NCBI GenBank assembly: GCA_035541215.1
Contig: DATKNV010000106.1
Location: 1 to 7,772 of the forward strand
Length of the DNA: 7,772 nt
DNA from: DASZHJ01 sp035541215
Lineage (GTDB): Bacteria > Pseudomonadota > Alphaproteobacteria > ATCC43930 > CGMCC-115725
Reading direction: 5' to 3'
A program made the position numbers and the translations under genes. Below are positions 5,478-7,772 of the stretch, in pieces (within the stretch, counting starts at the first letter, position 1; each line of letters opens with the position of its first letter). Below the pieces are notes generated by a model. The model saw only the letters and a program-made list of their open reading frames with translations, was not told the origin of the DNA and did no database searches.

Positions 5478-7373
5478 TCAGCCCGGCCCGAAGAGAGTGC
5501 GCTCTCCGTGCTCCTCGGCCTGGGTACGCTCGAGCTCCTGGTTGTAGCGGCGGAGCACATAGGCCTCCGTGAGGAAGCCCAGCACGCGGCGCTCCACCGC
5601 GTCGGAGAGCACCGCCAGCGTCTCGGTCTCGGTATTGGAGAAGCGGTCCAGCGCCACCCGGATGCTCTGATAGGGCAGCAGGAAATTCTCCTCGGCGAAG
5701 CGGAGGTCGTCGATCTTCCGCTCCTCGAGCTTGTCTGCGATGTCGGGATTGTGCGCGTCCGCGGCGAGGACGATGCCGCGATAGCGCCCCTCGGCGTCGA
5801 CCACGAAAGCGCGCTTCGGACCGCCGAGCGGGAACTTCGTGCGGAAGTCGGCGATGCTCATCCCGAGCGGCGCCGTGTGCGCGTCGCGGCGCATCAGGCT
5901 CTCGGCGTCGAGGTCGCGCATCCAGCCGACGTCGTAGCCGCCGCGGATCGAGACGCCGCGCACGTGGAAGCGCCAAGTCGCGAAGGAATAGCCGAAGGTG
6001 AGCCGCACCGTGACCGAGGCGATGATCACGCCGACCATCACGCCGAGCGCCGCCGGGAGGCTGCCGGTGAGCTCGAGGACCAGGAAGATCATGGTGATCG
6101 GCGCCCCGACCACCGCCGCCGCGACCGAGGCGGTGCCGACGAGCATGTAGCCGGCCGCATCGAGCCGCACGCCGGGATAGCCGAGTGCGGAAATCGCGAT
6201 CTGCAGCAGCACCACCGCGGCACCGCCGTAGACGCTGCCGAGCAAGAGCGAGGAGCTGAAGAGGCCGCCGCGGAAGCCGGAGCCGACGGAGACCGCCGAG
6301 GCGAGCCCCTTCGCCGCGATGAGCCCCAGCAGCACGCCCGCGGGAATTCCCTGATCGAGCGTGAGCTGGATCGCGCCGTGGCCGCTGCCGAGTGCCTGGG
6401 GGAAGATCACCGCGATGAGACCGACGATGAGCCCGCCGACCACCGGCCGCGCCCAGGCCTTGACCTTGAGGCGCCGGAAAATCCGCTCGACCCAGGTGAC
6501 CCCGGTCATGGTGGCGACCGCAATCCCCGCGGCGGCGAGGCCGAGCACCGCGAAGAGTACGTAGTCGAGCCCGGCGATGTGGACGGCGCGGTCCAGCGCG
6601 AAGATCGATTCCGCATGGAACACCTCGCGCACAACCAGCGTCGCCGACAGGGCCGCGATCGCGATCGGCGCGAGCACGGCCGAGGTGTAGCTGCCGATCA
6701 CGAGCTCGAAGGCGTAGAAAGCGCCCGCGAGCGGCGCGTTGAAGGCGGAGGCGATGGCCGCGGCCGCGCCGCAGCCGACCAGGATGCGCAGATCGTCGCG
6801 CCGGGCGCGGAAGATCTCGCCGACATTCGAGGCAAAGCTCGAGCCGAGCTGGGTATAAGCCGCCTCCAACCCGACCGAGGCGCCGAAGCCGCCCGACATC
6901 AAGGTGAGGAGCGCGAGATTGGCGCTGTCGATCAGCGACATCTTGCCGCCGTAAAGCGCGTTCGCCTCGATCGCGTCGACGGTCTCGCGCGGCCGCACGC
7001 GCCGGATCGCATACGTGGTGGCGCCGACGACGAGTCCGCCGATCACCGGCACGAGCAGCACGCGGCGCCAGTCGAGATCGATCCCTTCGCTCAAGAGCCG
7101 GTCCGGCGGCAGACCGAAATTCAGCACGTGGAGGAATTGCATCGCCTCGCGCATGAGCGAAACGCCGATCCCGATCGCCGTGCCGAGCAAAGCGCTGAGA
7201 ACGGTGAGGGCGATCTCGTTGTTGCGCAGGTGGCGGCGGTCGAGCTGGCGCAGCAAGGCGCGCCAGTAGAGCCGGACGAAAACGCGGGTGGCCTGCCAAT
7301 CGGTGATGGCGCGCGCGAAGGTCAGACGGCGGGAGACGCCGGCACCGCGCGGTTGGGCGAGTTCCATCGTCAT
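5478..7373 (-). CDS. ClC-family chloride channel/transporter with two C-terminal CBS domains
   Basis: Integral membrane protein of 631 aa that would carry chloride or related anions. The ClC core spans about residues 40-475 and the CBS pair about 489-611, a nucleotide-sensing module found in many ClC proteins. Visible landmarks: GGFGASVGLEAAYTQ (161-175), equivalent to G(K/R)EGPxVQ, with gating Glu170; GSGFRGGLFSSSL (364-376), equivalent to GxFxP; PITMIFLVLELT (425-436); and Tyr462 (GYSFATW), likely the central-pore tyrosine. The internal proton glutamate of CLC-ec1 (Glu203, in IIEEM) aligns with Leu224 in AFELVIGSYT, as in channel-type members. The GSGIP motif is not recognisable; YGGKMS (141-146) occupies that region. 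I chose ATG 7373, preceded by AGGG, over the in-frame GTG at 7550, whose 59-residue extension looks non-coding; a second ATG lies at 7367. A small membrane protein gene follows 13 bp downstream. Confidence 0.9.
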   Translation of the reverse strand: MTMELAQPRGAGVSRRLTFARAITDWQATRVFVRLYWRALLRQLDRRHLRNNEIALTVLSALLGTAIGIGVSLMREAMQFLHVLNFGLPPDRLLSEGIDLDWRRVLLVPVIGGLVVGATTYAIRRVRPRETVDAIEANALYGGKMSLIDSANLALLTLMSGGFGASVGLEAAYTQLGSSFASNVGEIFRARRDDLRILVGCGAAAAIASAFNAPLAGAFYAFELVIGSYTSAVLAPIAIAALSATLVVREVFHAESIFALDRAVHIAGLDYVLFAVLGLAAAGIAVATMTGVTWVERIFRRLKVKAWARPVVGGLIVGLIAVIFPQALGSGHGAIQLTLDQGIPAGVLLGLIAAKGLASAVSVGSGFRGGLFSSSLLLGSVYGGAAVVLLQIAISALGYPGVRLDAAGYMLVGTASVAAAVVGAPITMIFLVLELTGSLPAALGVMVGVIIASVTVRLTFGYSFATWRFHVRGVSIRGGYDVGWMRDLDAESLMRRDAHTAPLGMSIADFRTKFPLGGPKRAFVVDAEGRYRGIVLAADAHNPDIADKLEERKIDDLRFAEENFLLPYQSIRVALDRFSNTETETLAVLSDAVERRVLGFLTEAYVLRRYNQELERTQAEEHGERTLFGPG

Positions 7374-7601
7374 GCCGCCCTGCCAGCCGACGCGATCGTC
7401 GTCACTGCCATCGTTGCCTTCCGCCGCACCCGTAACGCTCCACCCGGCCTCGGCGCTGCGCGCGAGGCGAAACCATGGTCCTTGGCTGGAACGGTTGTCG
7501 CGCGCGGGAAATTCCCTGGAAAAGCGCCACAAATTCGCTAGGCGCGGCACGCTGCAACCATGGCTAGACCGGCATCGTTAGCGCCTAAAACATTTCAACG
7601 G

Positions 7602-7621
7602 GAATCGGCCTGAATCGGCCA
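7602..7621. repeat. Tandem 10-bp direct repeat upstream of the right-hand gene
   Basis: GAATCGGCCT (7602-7611) is followed at once by GAATCGGCCA (7612-7621), identical at 9 of 10 positions. The one-turn period places both copies on the same face of the helix, immediately upstream of the AT-rich promoter-like patch. This is the layout of an activator or response-regulator site, but two copies could be chance slippage. Confidence 0.4.
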
Positions 7622-7670
7622 GGTTGTAAAAAATATGACACATAACTCGCTTACGGTGCGGCCGCAGACC

Positions 7671-7687
7671 GCCCGCGGCCCGCGGGC
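7671..7687 (+). promoter_or_regulatory. GC hairpin in the 5' leader of the right-hand gene
   Basis: GCCCGCG (7671-7677), loop GCC, CGCGGGC (7681-7687): a perfect 7-bp all-GC stem with a 3-nt loop, ending 13 nt before GAGGA. In RNA this would be very stable and close enough to affect ribosome loading or protect the mRNA 5' end. No T-tract follows, so it is not an evident intrinsic terminator. Confidence 0.4.
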
Positions 7688-7708
7688 TTGGCAACCCTTG
7701 AGGACCAT

Positions 7709-7772
7709 ATGAAAGCAACGGGATTACTCTGCAGCATGGCCGGGCTGGCCGCGATGGCATTCGCGGGCGCCG
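7709..7772 (+). CDS. N-terminus of an exported protein (signal peptide only; cut by the right edge)
   Basis: Only 21 codons lie in the window: MKATGLLCSMAGLAAMAFAGA. A basic residue at position 2 followed by an uninterrupted hydrophobic stretch ending in AFAGA looks like a Sec signal peptide with a cleavage site at or just beyond the edge. Cys8 is too close to the N-terminus for a lipobox. GAGGA (7700-7704) is 4 nt before the ATG. The long leader with an AT-rich upstream patch, a tandem repeat and a hairpin supports a genuine start. The mature protein is not visible, so no function can be given; a periplasmic or outer-membrane protein is likely. Confidence 0.65.
   Translation, partial: MKATGLLCSMAGLAAMAFAGA

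Larger units (their letters stand above)
7374..7708. other. Divergent intergenic region between ClC and an exported-protein gene
   Basis: This 335-bp stretch separates the minus-strand ClC gene from the plus-strand gene starting at 7709. The ClC side (7374-7560) is GC-rich, with no convincing -35/-10 pair. It holds a short inverted repeat CGACG/CGTCG (7388-7392, 7397-7401) in the ClC leader and a palindrome-like GGGAAATTCCC near 7506-7516. The other side contains a tandem 10-bp repeat (7602-7621), an AT-rich patch at 7624-7647 (TTGTAAAAAATATGACACAT and on), which stands out against the GC-rich background and probably holds the rightward promoter, and a GC hairpin (7671-7687). I found no credible gene on either strand. 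Confidence 0.6.

Noticed and set aside
5463..7541. Very long plus-strand open frame (692 codons) antisense to the ClC gene
   Set aside because: It mirrors the ClC codon pattern and is rich in Arg, Asp, Glu, His and Ala, with no hydrophobic core or motif. Long antisense frames are expected opposite GC-rich genes.
7374..7550. 59-residue N-terminal extension of the ClC protein from a GTG at 7550
   Set aside because: No Shine-Dalgarno precedes it, the sequence looks non-coding, and ClC similarity starts well after the ATG at 7373, which has AGGG upstream.
7578..7760. 60-codon minus-strand open frame in the right intergenic region
   Set aside because: It runs through the AT-rich patch and hairpin and overlaps the signal-peptide gene; no ribosome-binding site or family resemblance.

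Overview
The window looks like ordinary chromosomal DNA from a GC-rich alphaproteobacterium. The evidence is a partial type-A RNase P RNA with alphaproteobacterial-style conserved blocks at the left edge, uniformly GC-rich third positions in the genes, and a gene set typical of that class: bactofilin, AmpD-family amidase, a short DTW protein, a type II haloacid-dehalogenase-like protein and a ClC channel. I see no transposase, integrase, phage gene, CRISPR array, tRNA, toxin-antitoxin pair or defence cassette. The genus cannot be fixed from the sequence alone.

Layout: (1) 1-1429, minus strand: a bactofilin, then a zinc amidase with a peptidoglycan-binding domain 7 bp later, then rnpB, whose probable -35 box overlaps the amidase stop codon. 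This is an envelope and RNA-processing block. From memory of related genomes, mraZ and the division cluster could lie beyond the left edge. (2) 1583-2931, plus strand: a short DTW-family tRNA-uridine aminocarboxypropyltransferase-like protein and an HAD-superfamily hydrolase, coupled by a 4-base ATGA overlap. The DTW gene appears to be leaderless. (3) 2940-3812, minus strand: a GNAT acetyltransferase, convergent with the HAD gene and probably leaderless as well. (4) 3877-5028, plus strand: an acyl-CoA dehydrogenase with Asp instead of the usual Glu at the catalytic-base position, divergent from the GNAT gene. (5) 5036-7373, minus strand: a ClC-type chloride channel/transporter with two C-terminal CBS domains, followed 13 bp later by a small four-helix membrane protein of unknown function. 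(6) 7374-7708: a divergent intergenic region with a tandem 10-bp repeat, an AT-rich patch and a strong GC hairpin, leading into the first 21 codons of an exported protein cut by the window edge.

How the genes fit together: the bactofilin scaffold and the amidase plausibly act on peptidoglycan turnover as one operon. DTW and HAD are co-translated, but no shared pathway is obvious. The ClC and the small membrane protein form a probable two-gene membrane unit, which is the best candidate here for something undescribed. Most of the window is core housekeeping. The points of interest are active-site substitutions (acyl-CoA dehydrogenase, HAD, ClC), a DTW protein without its usual N-terminal cysteine cluster, and two apparent leaderless genes.
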